A stretch of 9,206 nucleotides of DNA from Sphaerochaeta sp. (GTDB taxonomy: Bacteria > Spirochaetota > Spirochaetia > Sphaerochaetales > Sphaerochaetaceae), in assembly GCA_003456855.1 (NCBI GenBank), contig DMOO01000241.1, positions 1-9,206 of the forward strand, given 5' to 3'. Each line of letters starts with the position of its first letter. The stretch's first letter is position 1. Shown one piece after another: positions 1 through 5,747 of the stretch. Made by a program: the position numbers and the translations under genes. Under the pieces are notes generated by a model that saw only the letters and a program-made list of their open reading frames with translations, did not search any database and was not told where the DNA came from.

Positions 1-48
1 GACCCGCAGATTAAGAGTCTGCTGCTCTACCAGCTGAGCTATCCGCCC
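1..48 (-). tRNA. tRNA-Lys (anticodon CTT), 3' end cut by window edge
   Basis: The minus strand reads GGGCGGA (5' acceptor strand), TA, the D-arm GCTC...GAGC, then a 5-bp anticodon stem GCAGA/TCTGC enclosing the loop CTCTTAA. The anticodon is CTT, so the tRNA reads the lysine codon AAG. The variable region, T-arm and 3' acceptor strand lie beyond position 1. A sigma70-like promoter sits directly upstream, so it is probably transcribed independently of the MATE gene before it. Confidence 0.93.
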
Positions 49-60
49 GACGCAAGGCTA

Positions 61-89
61 TGTATAACATTTTTTGGATTCTTGCGCAA
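61..89 (-). promoter_or_regulatory. Candidate sigma70 promoter of tRNA-Lys
   Basis: On the minus strand TTGCGC (84-89) is followed after 17 bp by TATACA (61-66). The start point would fall a few bases upstream of the tRNA 5' end at 48. Position and spacing are good; the -35 match is only partial. Confidence 0.5.
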
Positions 90-113
90 TACCTTGAAGG
101 CAAATTATTTTTA

Positions 114-1499
114 CTATTTGCCAAGTTCCCTGTAAGTCCTTCTGATTACAAAGACTGTCATGATAAATGTAAGCAAGTCAGAGCAAGGCATCTGCCAGAG
201 AACGCCATCAAGACCAAGGAAGATCGGAAGTATCAATGAAAATGCCACAGCGAAGACAATCTCCCTGAAAAGGGAGAGCATTGTTGACAGGAAGGCCTTG
301 CCCATGGCCTGAAGATAGATTGTCGCACCCTTGTTCACAAGAGCAAGAACGGCCATGCAGAAGTAGATTCTGAAGGCCTTGATGGCAAATTGCGTATAGT
401 ATTCGCTCTCACCTGCAGCTCCGAATATATCGATAAGTATATGCGGAAGGAATTCAGCTATAATAAGTGCAATCAGTCCCACAAGTGCCTCGAAGGACAG
501 AAGCAGAGTGAATAGCTTCTTTGCCCTGTCATTCAATCTCGCTCCAATCTGGTAACCTGCCACAGGTATACAGCCTGCAGCCGCACCTACCGCTATGGAG
601 ATGACAATCTGGAAGAACTTCATGACTATTCCAACAACCGCCATCGGAATATGAGACAGGGATTCCTGGCAGAATACAGGGTCCTTTGCTGAGTAGACCA
701 GAATAACATTGTTCACAGTCACCATTACCACGACTATTGAGAACTGGGCCAGAAACGATGTTATTCCAAGAACAAGGATCCTTGATGAGATTCTTCCCAC
801 AAGCCTGAAATCCTTTGCCGTGATCTTGAGGCATTTTGTCTTTGTAAGATACCAGGCTGACATTGCTGCTGTGAAAACCTGACCAAGGACGGTGGCCACT
901 GCAGCACCCATCATCCCCCACTTGAAGACAAAGATGAATACGGGGTCCAGAATGATGTTTATAACAGCGCCACCCACAGTGAAGACCATTGCAAACCTCG
1001 GAGAACCATCAGCTCTGATTATAGGATTCATGGCCTGACCGAACATATAGAATGGAATTCCGATGGTGATGTATAGGAAATATTCCTTCGCAAGCGTGAA
1101 TGTCTGTTCATTAATAGCTCCACCAAAAGCAGTTATTATCGCATCAGAGAAGACAAGAAATATTGCCATCACGAGTACAGACGATATCAAAGATAGAACA
1201 ATCGCGTTGCCTGCAGCATGTGAGCTCTCGTCACCCTTACCTTCTCCAAGAGCTATGCTTATAAATGAGCAGGCACCGTCACCTATCATCACAGCTATAG
1301 CCAAGGCAATGACTGTCAAAGGATAGACGACAGTATTGGCTGCGTTGCCATGGGAGCCAAGATAGGAAGCGTTGGCAATGAATATCTGGTCAACTATGTT
1401 ATAGAGTGCAGCGACCAGCAAAGACAGGATACATGGCAGGGAATACTTTCTCATAAGATGGGTAAGCTTCTCTGTCCCGAGGAAGGAATTCGTTTCCAT
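114..1499 (-). CDS. MATE family multidrug efflux transporter (MepA-like)
   Basis: A 461-residue inner-membrane protein of typical MATE length. About twelve hydrophobic segments can be counted, beginning near residues 18-41 and ending near 432-452. They form two six-helix halves with a longer cytoplasmic link around residues 217-240. The N-terminal pattern LG.EKL..LM.KYSLP followed by ALYNIVDQIFIA resembles the MepA/NorM branch, whose members expel cationic drugs and metabolites in exchange for Na+ or H+. The substrate cannot be read from sequence. The start ATG (1497-1499) is preceded by GGAGG at 1505-1509 with a 5-nt spacer. An intrinsic terminator lies only 27 nt upstream of the start codon, so transcription must either read through it or begin upstream and be attenuated. 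Subfamily assignment is by resemblance only. Confidence 0.92.
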   Translation of the reverse strand: METNSFLGTEKLTHLMRKYSLPCILSLLVAALYNIVDQIFIANASYLGSHGNAANTVVYPLTVIALAIAVMIGDGACSFISIALGEGKGDESSHAAGNAIVLSLISSVLVMAIFLVFSDAIITAFGGAINEQTFTLAKEYFLYITIGIPFYMFGQAMNPIIRADGSPRFAMVFTVGGAVINIILDPVFIFVFKWGMMGAAVATVLGQVFTAAMSAWYLTKTKCLKITAKDFRLVGRISSRILVLGITSFLAQFSIVVVMVTVNNVILVYSAKDPVFCQESLSHIPMAVVGIVMKFFQIVISIAVGAAAGCIPVAGYQIGARLNDRAKKLFTLLLSFEALVGLIALIIAEFLPHILIDIFGAAGESEYYTQFAIKAFRIYFCMAVLALVNKGATIYLQAMGKAFLSTMLSLFREIVFAVAFSLILPIFLGLDGVLWQMPCSDLLTFIMTVFVIRRTYRELGK

Positions 1500-1516
1500 T
1501 GATGCCTCCAGAGCAC

Positions 1517-1560
1517 AAAAAAAAGAGGCTCAACAAAGCCGGATTTACGCTTGTTGAGCC
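1517..1560 (-). terminator. Intrinsic terminator in the HAD-MATE gap
   Basis: A perfect 10-bp inverted repeat, GGCTCAACAA (1527-1536) and TTGTTGAGCC (1551-1560), has a 14-nt loop. On the minus strand it is followed after TC by eight T (1517-1524), a textbook Rho-independent terminator for the HAD phosphatase gene. On the plus strand the arm is followed by a weaker T run (1567-1571), so it could act bidirectionally. It also lies inside the only possible leader of the MATE gene. Confidence 0.8.
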
Positions 1561-1597
1561 ACTCACTTTTTAGTTCGTATTTAAAATTTGCGTTAGT

Positions 1598-1626
1598 CTT
1601 TTAGACTTTTTCGGGAAAAAAGTCAA
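1598..1626 (-). promoter_or_regulatory. Candidate promoter for the MATE gene, upstream of the terminator
   Basis: On the minus strand TTGACT (1621-1626) is followed after 17 bp by TAAAAG (1598-1603). It overlaps an 8-bp hairpin, GACTTTTT/AAAAAGTC (1604-1611 with 1617-1624), and a competing 5-bp hairpin AGTCT/AGACT (1595-1599 with 1603-1607). The -10 match is mediocre. There is no room for a promoter between the terminator and the MATE ribosome site. Confidence 0.3.
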
Positions 1627-1632
1627 TCAAGA

Positions 1633-2709
1633 TTATTTTCTTGTAACCCCGTCTCCGTAGATGGTTGTCCAGTCGTTCTTCATGGAGACTGCAACCCAGC
1701 CATACTGCTCGCAGAGGTCATACATCTTGTCAGCCTTGCTCTGGTTACCGTTCTCACGGACTGTGTCATCACAGCAGAGCATGAAGGCAAGGCTCCTGTA
1801 TTCATTGTTCGTTATGGTGTACATGGCCATGCTTGCATCGCCTGTGCTGTTTCCGAAGGAGAGGACAGGCTGCTCGCCGATCTCCTGCATGATAACCATG
1901 ACCTTGTTGAGCTTGAGGTTCTTTACGATGAACTCACCGCCGAAGACCATCGTGTCCTCAGACGTGAAGGTGTAGTCCAGGCCATCAGTGTCTCCCTGGC
2001 CTGTTGCCACAAGACTCTCGTCCGAACCGATGATCTGGCTCTGTGGGATTCCAAGAGTGTCACCGATCAGGCCACGGACGATGAATCTGTCGGTGCCTGT
2101 AAGAATATAGACTCTGAAGTCGTTCGCAAGAAGGTAATCCACGACCTGGCGCATTGGCAGGTAGTAGCCCTCACCTCTGGTCATGCCTTCATAGCTGTCC
2201 ATCTCAGTTGTCATGAACTCGGCGATGTAGTCGAAGAACTCCTCCATCGTGAAACCCTTGAAAGCCGAGGCGACAGCCTGGCCGTGCTCAACCGGAAGTT
2301 CGCTGTAGGATGTTCCGTTCTCGTTCTGGTCCCTGATCTTCAATGCAACTGACTTCTCGAACTCGGAGGCCTTTGCGCTGTACTCAGGATCATCCAGAAC
2401 CCTGTACTCAAGAAGGCAGTAATCGAAGTAGTTCGGGTCCGTCTCGCAGAACAAAGTGCCATCGAAATCGAAGACTGCTATTCTGTTCTCAACTGGGATA
2501 TAGTCCGCACTATTCTCATCAACGACAGCTTCAACATAATCAATGAGTGCATTTTTTGCTGCTGCATCATCATCCCAGTATGTCAATATGGACTGACCAT
2601 CTATAGCAACTTTATCTAATGAATCAACTGATGCGGTCTTGCAGCTGATTGCCAGAACCATCACAACCACAGCCATGGCAAGCAGAACCTTAGGTGCAAT
2701 TCTCTTCAT
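1633..2709 (-). CDS. Secreted HAD-superfamily phosphatase, probable lipoprotein
   Basis: A 358-residue protein. Residues 1-22 form a signal peptide (MKRIAPK, a hydrophobic stretch, then LAIS) before Cys23, which fits a relaxed lipobox and suggests membrane anchoring outside the cytoplasm. The HAD catalytic motifs are complete: motif I DFDGT (nucleophile Asp81 and Asp83), motif II Thr204 in ILTGT, motif III Lys263 and motif IV GNSTGD (286-291). A long insertion between motifs I and II is the likely cap. The arrangement resembles phosphoserine phosphatase-like HADs that hydrolyse small phosphomonoesters; the substrate is unknown. The start has a purine-rich site (GAGGAAGG) and TATGAT at 2744-2749 is a plausible -10. 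The gene ends in the terminator at 1517-1560. The HAD assignment is firm; lipoprotein status is inferred. Confidence 0.88.
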   Translation of the reverse strand: MKRIAPKVLLAMAVVVMVLAISCKTASVDSLDKVAIDGQSILTYWDDDAAAKNALIDYVEAVVDENSADYIPVENRIAVFDFDGTLFCETDPNYFDYCLLEYRVLDDPEYSAKASEFEKSVALKIRDQNENGTSYSELPVEHGQAVASAFKGFTMEEFFDYIAEFMTTEMDSYEGMTRGEGYYLPMRQVVDYLLANDFRVYILTGTDRFIVRGLIGDTLGIPQSQIIGSDESLVATGQGDTDGLDYTFTSEDTMVFGGEFIVKNLKLNKVMVIMQEIGEQPVLSFGNSTGDASMAMYTITNNEYRSLAFMLCCDDTVRENGNQSKADKMYDLCEQYGWVAVSMKNDWTTIYGDGVTRK

Positions 2710-2724
2710 TTCCTACCTTCCTCA

Positions 2725-2749
2725 ATGCAAATCGAATGCTTGCATCATA
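2725..2749 (-). promoter_or_regulatory. Candidate -10 and dyad upstream of the HAD phosphatase
   Basis: TATGAT on the minus strand (2744-2749) resembles a -10 box, but no good -35 lies 16-18 bp upstream. Overlapping its downstream edge is an inverted repeat ATGCAA (2725-2730) / TTGCAT (2740-2745) with 9 bp between arms, in the position expected for a repressor site. Both calls are weak. Confidence 0.25.
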
Positions 2750-2798
2750 GAACAAAAGAGGAAAACAGAGAAGAGCAATTTTAGTTTTGATTGAGTAA

Positions 2799-3242
2799 TT
2801 ATTTCCAGTGCTTCAGAGTTGAGAGGTAGGAATCATATTGCCTTCTCCTCTCCTCTTCCGAGATGTTCTCATGGTTGGGCATGTGCGTCAGAAGGAAATC
2901 CAGAAGGGAGTCCTTTGTGGCATAGGTGAAGCTGCCATCTGTGTAGCACCACTTGCAGTAGTCTTCGTTGAATGATCCATCAGGTTCCTTAGCAACCATA
3001 CCGTCATCGTTTAATGGCATTCCGCAGCACTGGCAGACAAGCTTCCTTGGGGACCCAAGAATTGTGTTGATCGAGACATCGTACTCCTTTGACAGAAGCT
3101 TGAGGGTATCCGCACTTGGCCAGGTCTCTCCCGTCTCCCAACGGCTTACCGCCTGCCTTGTCACATTGACGCGCTCTGCAAGCTGTTCCTGTGTCAGACC
3201 ATTCTTCTCTCTAAGACTTCTAAGTATCTCATTGACTTCCAT
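2799..3242 (-). CDS. XRE-family regulator fused to a C-terminal zinc ribbon
   Basis: A 147-residue protein. Residues 6-60 are a Cro/CI-type helix-turn-helix (GLTQEQLAERVNVTRQAVSRWE is the recognisable core, positions 15-36). A putative zinc ribbon follows, with CQCCGMPL (Cys70 and Cys73) and CKWC (Cys96 and Cys99) as the likely metal ligands. The rest, to residue 147, is charged and probably helical. This HTH plus CxxCGMPL arrangement is known in regulators of unknown signal; binding of Zn or a redox cue by the ribbon is inference. An in-frame ATG at 3266 exists, but GGAGG lies between it and the ATG at 3242 with a 6-nt spacer, so 3242 is the start. The promoter region holds nested dyads suggesting autoregulation. 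The membrane-XRE gene ends 75 bp upstream on the same strand. Confidence 0.88.
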   Translation of the reverse strand: MEVNEILRSLREKNGLTQEQLAERVNVTRQAVSRWETGETWPSADTLKLLSKEYDVSINTILGSPRKLVCQCCGMPLNDDGMVAKEPDGSFNEDYCKWCYTDGSFTYATKDSLLDFLLTHMPNHENISEEERRRQYDSYLSTLKHWK

Positions 3243-3246
3243 GTTG

Positions 3247-3253
3247 CCCCTCC
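3247..3253 (-). promoter_or_regulatory. Ribosome binding site fixing the XRE zinc-ribbon start
   Basis: GGAGGGG on the minus strand, with GGAGG (3249-3253) 6 nt before the ATG at 3240-3242. It lies inside the coding frame of the longer possible start at 3266, which has no comparable site and would overlap the promoter. Confidence 0.75.
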
Positions 3254-3254
3254 A

Positions 3255-3293
3255 GACATGGAACATTATGTGTCCATGTCATGGAGAAAGCAA
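3255..3293 (-). promoter_or_regulatory. Promoter with overlapping operator-like dyads, XRE zinc-ribbon gene
   Basis: On the minus strand TTGCTT (3288-3293), 17 bp, then CATAAT (3265-3270). Two dyads overlap it. CCATGNCATGG (3274-3284) is a perfect 11-bp palindrome within the spacer. A longer inverted repeat spans 3255-3280: GACATGGAACAT, a central T, then its complement with one bulged base, running across the -10 and start point. This is the usual placement of an autorepressor operator. The dyads are directly visible; the promoter is a consensus match and its binding by this XRE protein is inference. Confidence 0.45.
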
Positions 3294-3317
3294 GAAACCG
3301 TTGGTTGCGGTAAGGGA

Positions 3318-3959
3318 TTATTTCTTCTTGAACTTCATTCCTGCAACAAGTCCGACCAGGCTTGAGGCGATTCCGATGATCATGTATCTGAAATTCGGGA
3401 ACATGAAGTTCTTTGTGGCCTCGGTTGCAGTTGCTTCATAGGTAACCTGAGGGACAAGAAGGAAGAGTATCGCGAAGATCGCGACAAGGCTCCACTTCCC
3501 TTTTCCCCACCAGTCATTTCTGCCTGCGAAGGTAGACAGAAGAATCGCAGTTATCGGCAGCAGCACATATTTGAAGACAACATTCACTGCAGCCAGTCCA
3601 GCCCCTGTAGACAGCCAGAAAACCATCTGCGCAATTGCATAGACAAGAAGGCATGCCGCTATCATAATCGCCTTTGTCATCCTGTTGTTGCTAGCCACTG
3701 TGTCAGTGCTTTTTCCAAGATACTCTACATATGTATCCTTCACTTCTTTTTCCTCCTTGAGGAGATGGTCGAGACTGACGTTATAGAGGTCGCTCATTCT
3801 GATAACGCTCACGATATCGGGGTAGGACTTCTCGTTCTCCCAGTTCGATATCGTCTGGCGGCTGACCTTAAGAGCCTCTGCAGCATGCTCCTGCGTATAG
3901 CCTGCCTCGTTTCTTGCGTTTCTGATCTTGCTTCCAATGTTCATCGTCCTGATCTCCAT
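3318..3959 (-). CDS. Membrane-anchored XRE-family regulator
   Basis: A 213-residue protein. Residues 7-66 are a Cro/CI-type helix-turn-helix (YTQEHAAEALKVSRQTISNW at 21-40). A linker of about 30 residues leads to four predicted membrane segments near 96-116, 124-144, 155-172 and 190-208, and the protein ends in a basic KFKKK tail. Such proteins bind DNA from the membrane and probably sense an envelope or small-molecule signal; the signal is unknown. Two starts are possible: the ATG at 3959 (AGAAGG about 8 nt upstream) and an ATG at 3944 giving MNIGSKIR, the usual family opening, with GGAG about 9 nt upstream. I list the longer form; the difference is five residues. Upstream lie a candidate promoter and the GGGCCTAA array. 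The zinc-ribbon XRE gene follows 75 bp downstream. Confidence 0.87.
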   Translation of the reverse strand: MEIRTMNIGSKIRNARNEAGYTQEHAAEALKVSRQTISNWENEKSYPDIVSVIRMSDLYNVSLDHLLKEEKEVKDTYVEYLGKSTDTVASNNRMTKAIMIAACLLVYAIAQMVFWLSTGAGLAAVNVVFKYVLLPITAILLSTFAGRNDWWGKGKWSLVAIFAILFLLVPQVTYEATATEATKNFMFPNFRYMIIGIASSLVGLVAGMKFKKK

Positions 3960-4027
3960 TCGTTTAGCCTTCTCTCTGAAGACACCTCAAAGATGCAAAA
4001 AGATTACCTCCACAATCTACCAAAACT

Positions 4028-4056
4028 CTTTTACAGTCGGCAAATCCAATGTACAA
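4028..4056 (-). promoter_or_regulatory. Candidate promoter of the membrane-anchored XRE gene
   Basis: On the minus strand TTGTAC (4051-4056) is followed after 17 bp by TAAAAG (4028-4033), giving a leader of about 60 nt. The -10 is the same weak hexamer seen in the candidate MATE promoter. It begins about 19 bp from the edge of the GGGCCTAA array. Confidence 0.3.
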
Positions 4057-4074
4057 ATTCTTTTACTTTCGCCA

Positions 4075-4216
4075 GATTGGGCCTAAACTTCCTCAATCAC
4101 TTTCTAGGCCCTCTTATTTCGTACTTTTTGGGCCTAAAACTGAAAATCTAATATTAGGCCCCCTTTGGGTTGAATATAAGGGCCTAATCATAAGAATGAT
4201 ATTTTTAGGCCCAATC
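4075..4216. repeat. Six-copy alternating inverted array of GGGCCTAA / TTAGGCCC
   Basis: Copies of GGGCCTAA start at 4079, 4130 and 4180. Their reverse complements TTAGGCCC end at 4111 (this copy has CTAGGCCC), 4161 and 4212. Successive GGCC centres are 27, 24, 26, 24 and 27 bp apart, so orientation alternates on a near-regular, mirror-symmetric grid. Each adjacent pair can form a 32-33 nt hairpin (4079-4111, 4130-4161, 4180-4212), with exactly 18 bp between hairpins. The outermost copies extend to a 13-bp perfect inverted repeat, GATTGGGCCTAAA (4075-4087) with its complement (4204-4216). The intervening sequences are AT-rich and show no similarity to each other. No flanking target duplication is visible. 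It could be an operator cluster, a structured RNA or a palindromic genomic repeat; the function is unknown. Confidence 0.85.
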
Positions 4217-4255
4217 AACATGGCTTCAAGTCCCACCGATTTCCCTAATAAACAC

Positions 4256-4283
4256 TGAAGACCGGTCTCTCGGCCGGTCTTCA
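4256..4283 (-). terminator. Hairpin terminator downstream of tRNA-Leu
   Basis: A perfect 10-bp stem, TGAAGACCGG (4256-4265) and CCGGTCTTCA (4274-4283), has an 8-nt loop and starts 4 nt after the tRNA 3' end. On the minus strand it is followed by the moderately T-rich GTGTTTATTA, so it is a reasonable but not ideal intrinsic terminator. Confidence 0.6.
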
Positions 4284-4287
4284 TGTT

Positions 4288-4367
4288 TGCGGGAAAAGGG
4301 ACTTGAACCCTCACTCTTGCGAATAGGAACCTAAATCCTACGTGTCTGCCAGTTCCACCATCCCCGC
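4288..4367 (-). tRNA. tRNA-Leu (anticodon TAG)
   Basis: The minus strand gives acceptor GCGGGGA pairing with TTCCCGC, discriminator A, and the anticodon stem TAGGA/TCCTA around loop TTTAGGT. The anticodon is TAG, which reads CUA-family leucine codons. The T-loop is GGTTCAAGTCC and the variable arm has the extra length expected for a class II tRNA. The 3' CCA is not encoded (AAC follows the discriminator), so it must be added by tRNA nucleotidyltransferase. It lies 47 bp after the tldE stop and has its own candidate promoter. Confidence 0.95.
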
Positions 4368-4377
4368 GTGCAGATTG

Positions 4378-4406
4378 AGAATAGCACAAAAGAACTGGCA
4401 GTTCAA
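4378..4406 (-). promoter_or_regulatory. Candidate promoter of tRNA-Leu
   Basis: On the minus strand TTGAAC (4401-4406), 17 bp, then TATTCT (4378-4383), ending 10 nt before the tRNA 5' end. A short dyad GAACT-GCC-AGTTC followed by TTTT overlaps it and could be a weak terminator for tldE. Confidence 0.5.
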
Positions 4407-4414
4407 TCAAGAAC

Positions 4415-5743
4415 TTAACCCGCTATGCTGATATCCTTGATCAGGGCGCATGGGGATCCGAGTCTGGTGTAACCATGTGGGATGCTGAACTCGACCTCGT
4501 TGCTCAGAGCCTCGATGTTCTTAAGCATCTCGTAGAAGTTTCCGGAGATTGTGAAGGATGTGACACTCTTTCCAAGCTTTCCTCCCTCGATCTCGAAACC
4601 TGCGCACTCGATGGAGAAGTCTCCTGTTGCGGCGTTGGCTCCTGCATGGAGACCCTTCATCTCCTTGACGCAGATTCCATCGTCCCCTGCCAGGGCGTAG
4701 AGCTCGTCCTCCGTCTTGTCGCCGGCCTCAAGGTAGAAGCTGAACAGGCTTGTACCCTCTGCTCCAAGGAAAGGTCCGGAGTTTCCGGTCGTCTTCTTTC
4801 CTGCCTCCTCGGCTGAGGAGATGTTGTAAAGCAGAGTATTCAGGACTCCCTTCTCTATGATGTTCTTTCTGTAGGTTGCGACACCGTCAGCATCGAACTG
4901 GATCGGGCACGGGCTGGAAGGCTCGAACGGGTCGTCGACCAGGGTCACAACAGGTGATGCGATGCTCTGTCCTTCCTTGTTCTTCAGAAGTGACATTCCC
5001 AGGGTGGCATAGCGGCCGAAGAAGATCGGAGAGAAGGCGCTGAGCATCATCCTCATGCAATCGGAGGACATCACGATGCTTGCCTTTCTTGTCTTGGTCG
5101 GACCTGATCCAAGCTTTGCGATGGCCTCATTCACGCAGTTATCCAGTTTTATTTCATCGATATCACAAACAGAGATATCCATTCCAAGTTTGACCTCTTC
5201 ACCTTCCTTGACCACAGCGCTCTGGTAATATCCGGTTGAACCGCTTGTGTTCTCAAGGATCAGGCCCTTGCTGTTGGCAAGGCAGATGGTCCTCTTCTCC
5301 GAGAAGATTGTAGAGTCGGAACCATCCTGGACCCTTGGATCTGCATCGAGCATCTGGTTCTGGATGTCCAGGACCTTGTCCACAATCTGGGCCATCTCAG
5401 GCTCCTTGTAGGAGCACTCCGGGATGCTCTCGTACTTGGGGCTTCCCTCAAAGATGTAGCACTTGCTCTTGCCTTCAAGGAAGGAGCCGTTGTCCATTGC
5501 CCTGTCGACCATTGCCTCAAGGGCCTCGTCACCGAAGATGTTTGTGCTGGAGGAACCGCCTCTTCCGTTAACAACGGCTGTGAAGGTCAGAGCCGAGGAG
5601 ACCTCTATGCTGGTATCGGAGATCGCCCTTCCTGTTGCTGAGGCGCTGAGGCCGGAGCTGCCGCTGAAGACCATCTTGTACTCTTCAAGACCCTTGGCCT
5701 TGCAGATTGAATCTATCTTTTCCTTAATCTGTCTGAAATCCAT
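4415..5743 (-). CDS. tldE: TldE/PmbA-type subunit of the TldD-TldE metallopeptidase
   Basis: A 442-residue protein, close to the usual length for TldE (PmbA). It carries the family's C-terminal signature GLHAGANAATGDFSIECAGF (364-383) followed by EIEGGK, and a central region with DDP (270-272). As expected for TldE it lacks the HExxxH zinc motif, which the TldD partner provides. Known TldD-TldE heterodimers degrade unfolded peptides through a narrow channel and in some bacteria mature modified peptides such as microcin B17. The start ATG (5741-5743) is 4 nt beyond the tldD stop, and its ribosome site (GGAGG and AAGGTGA) lies within the end of tldD, so the two are co-transcribed and probably translationally coupled. 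No modified-peptide precursor is visible nearby, so a general peptide-clearing role is the safer inference. Confidence 0.94.
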   Translation of the reverse strand: MDFRQIKEKIDSICKAKGLEEYKMVFSGSSGLSASATGRAISDTSIEVSSALTFTAVVNGRGGSSSTNIFGDEALEAMVDRAMDNGSFLEGKSKCYIFEGSPKYESIPECSYKEPEMAQIVDKVLDIQNQMLDADPRVQDGSDSTIFSEKRTICLANSKGLILENTSGSTGYYQSAVVKEGEEVKLGMDISVCDIDEIKLDNCVNEAIAKLGSGPTKTRKASIVMSSDCMRMMLSAFSPIFFGRYATLGMSLLKNKEGQSIASPVVTLVDDPFEPSSPCPIQFDADGVATYRKNIIEKGVLNTLLYNISSAEEAGKKTTGNSGPFLGAEGTSLFSFYLEAGDKTEDELYALAGDDGICVKEMKGLHAGANAATGDFSIECAGFEIEGGKLGKSVTSFTISGNFYEMLKNIEALSNEVEFSIPHGYTRLGSPCALIKDISIAG

Positions 5744-5747
5744 AGTC

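Larger units (their letters stand above)
3960..4287. other. Gene-free stretch between the membrane XRE gene and tRNA-Leu
   Basis: These 328 bases hold, from the right, the tRNA-Leu terminator hairpin (4256-4283), the GGGCCTAA array (4075-4216) and the candidate XRE promoter (4028-4056). A short open frame on the plus strand (4049-4258) has no convincing ribosome site and its composition follows the repeat, so I do not call it. A GGAGG on the minus strand near 4006-4010 is followed only by a frame that stops after three codons. Confidence 0.6.

Noticed and set aside
99..122. Hairpin GGCAAAT/ATTTGCC overlapping the MATE stop codon as a terminator
   Set aside because: The 7-bp AT-rich stem has no T run after it on the minus strand, so it is not convincing as an intrinsic terminator.
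3240..3266. Upstream start for the XRE zinc-ribbon gene
   Set aside because: The additional eight codons contain the GGAGG used by the internal ATG and overlap the promoter dyad.
4075..4216. CRISPR array or integron attC sites
   Set aside because: The conserved units are only 8 bp and alternate in orientation, unlike CRISPR direct repeats. The motif resembles attC R boxes (GCCTAA / TTAGGC), but the essential GTT and AAC ends are missing and there is no integrase in the window.
4049..4258. A 69-codon open frame on the plus strand across the GGGCCTAA array
   Set aside because: No ribosome site precedes it, its repeated Gly-Pro content simply follows the repeat motif, and it runs against the direction of the flanking genes into the tRNA-Leu terminator.
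4114..4410. A 98-codon open frame on the minus strand covering tRNA-Leu
   Set aside because: It translates the tRNA, its promoter and terminator, and the repeat array, so it is not a protein gene.
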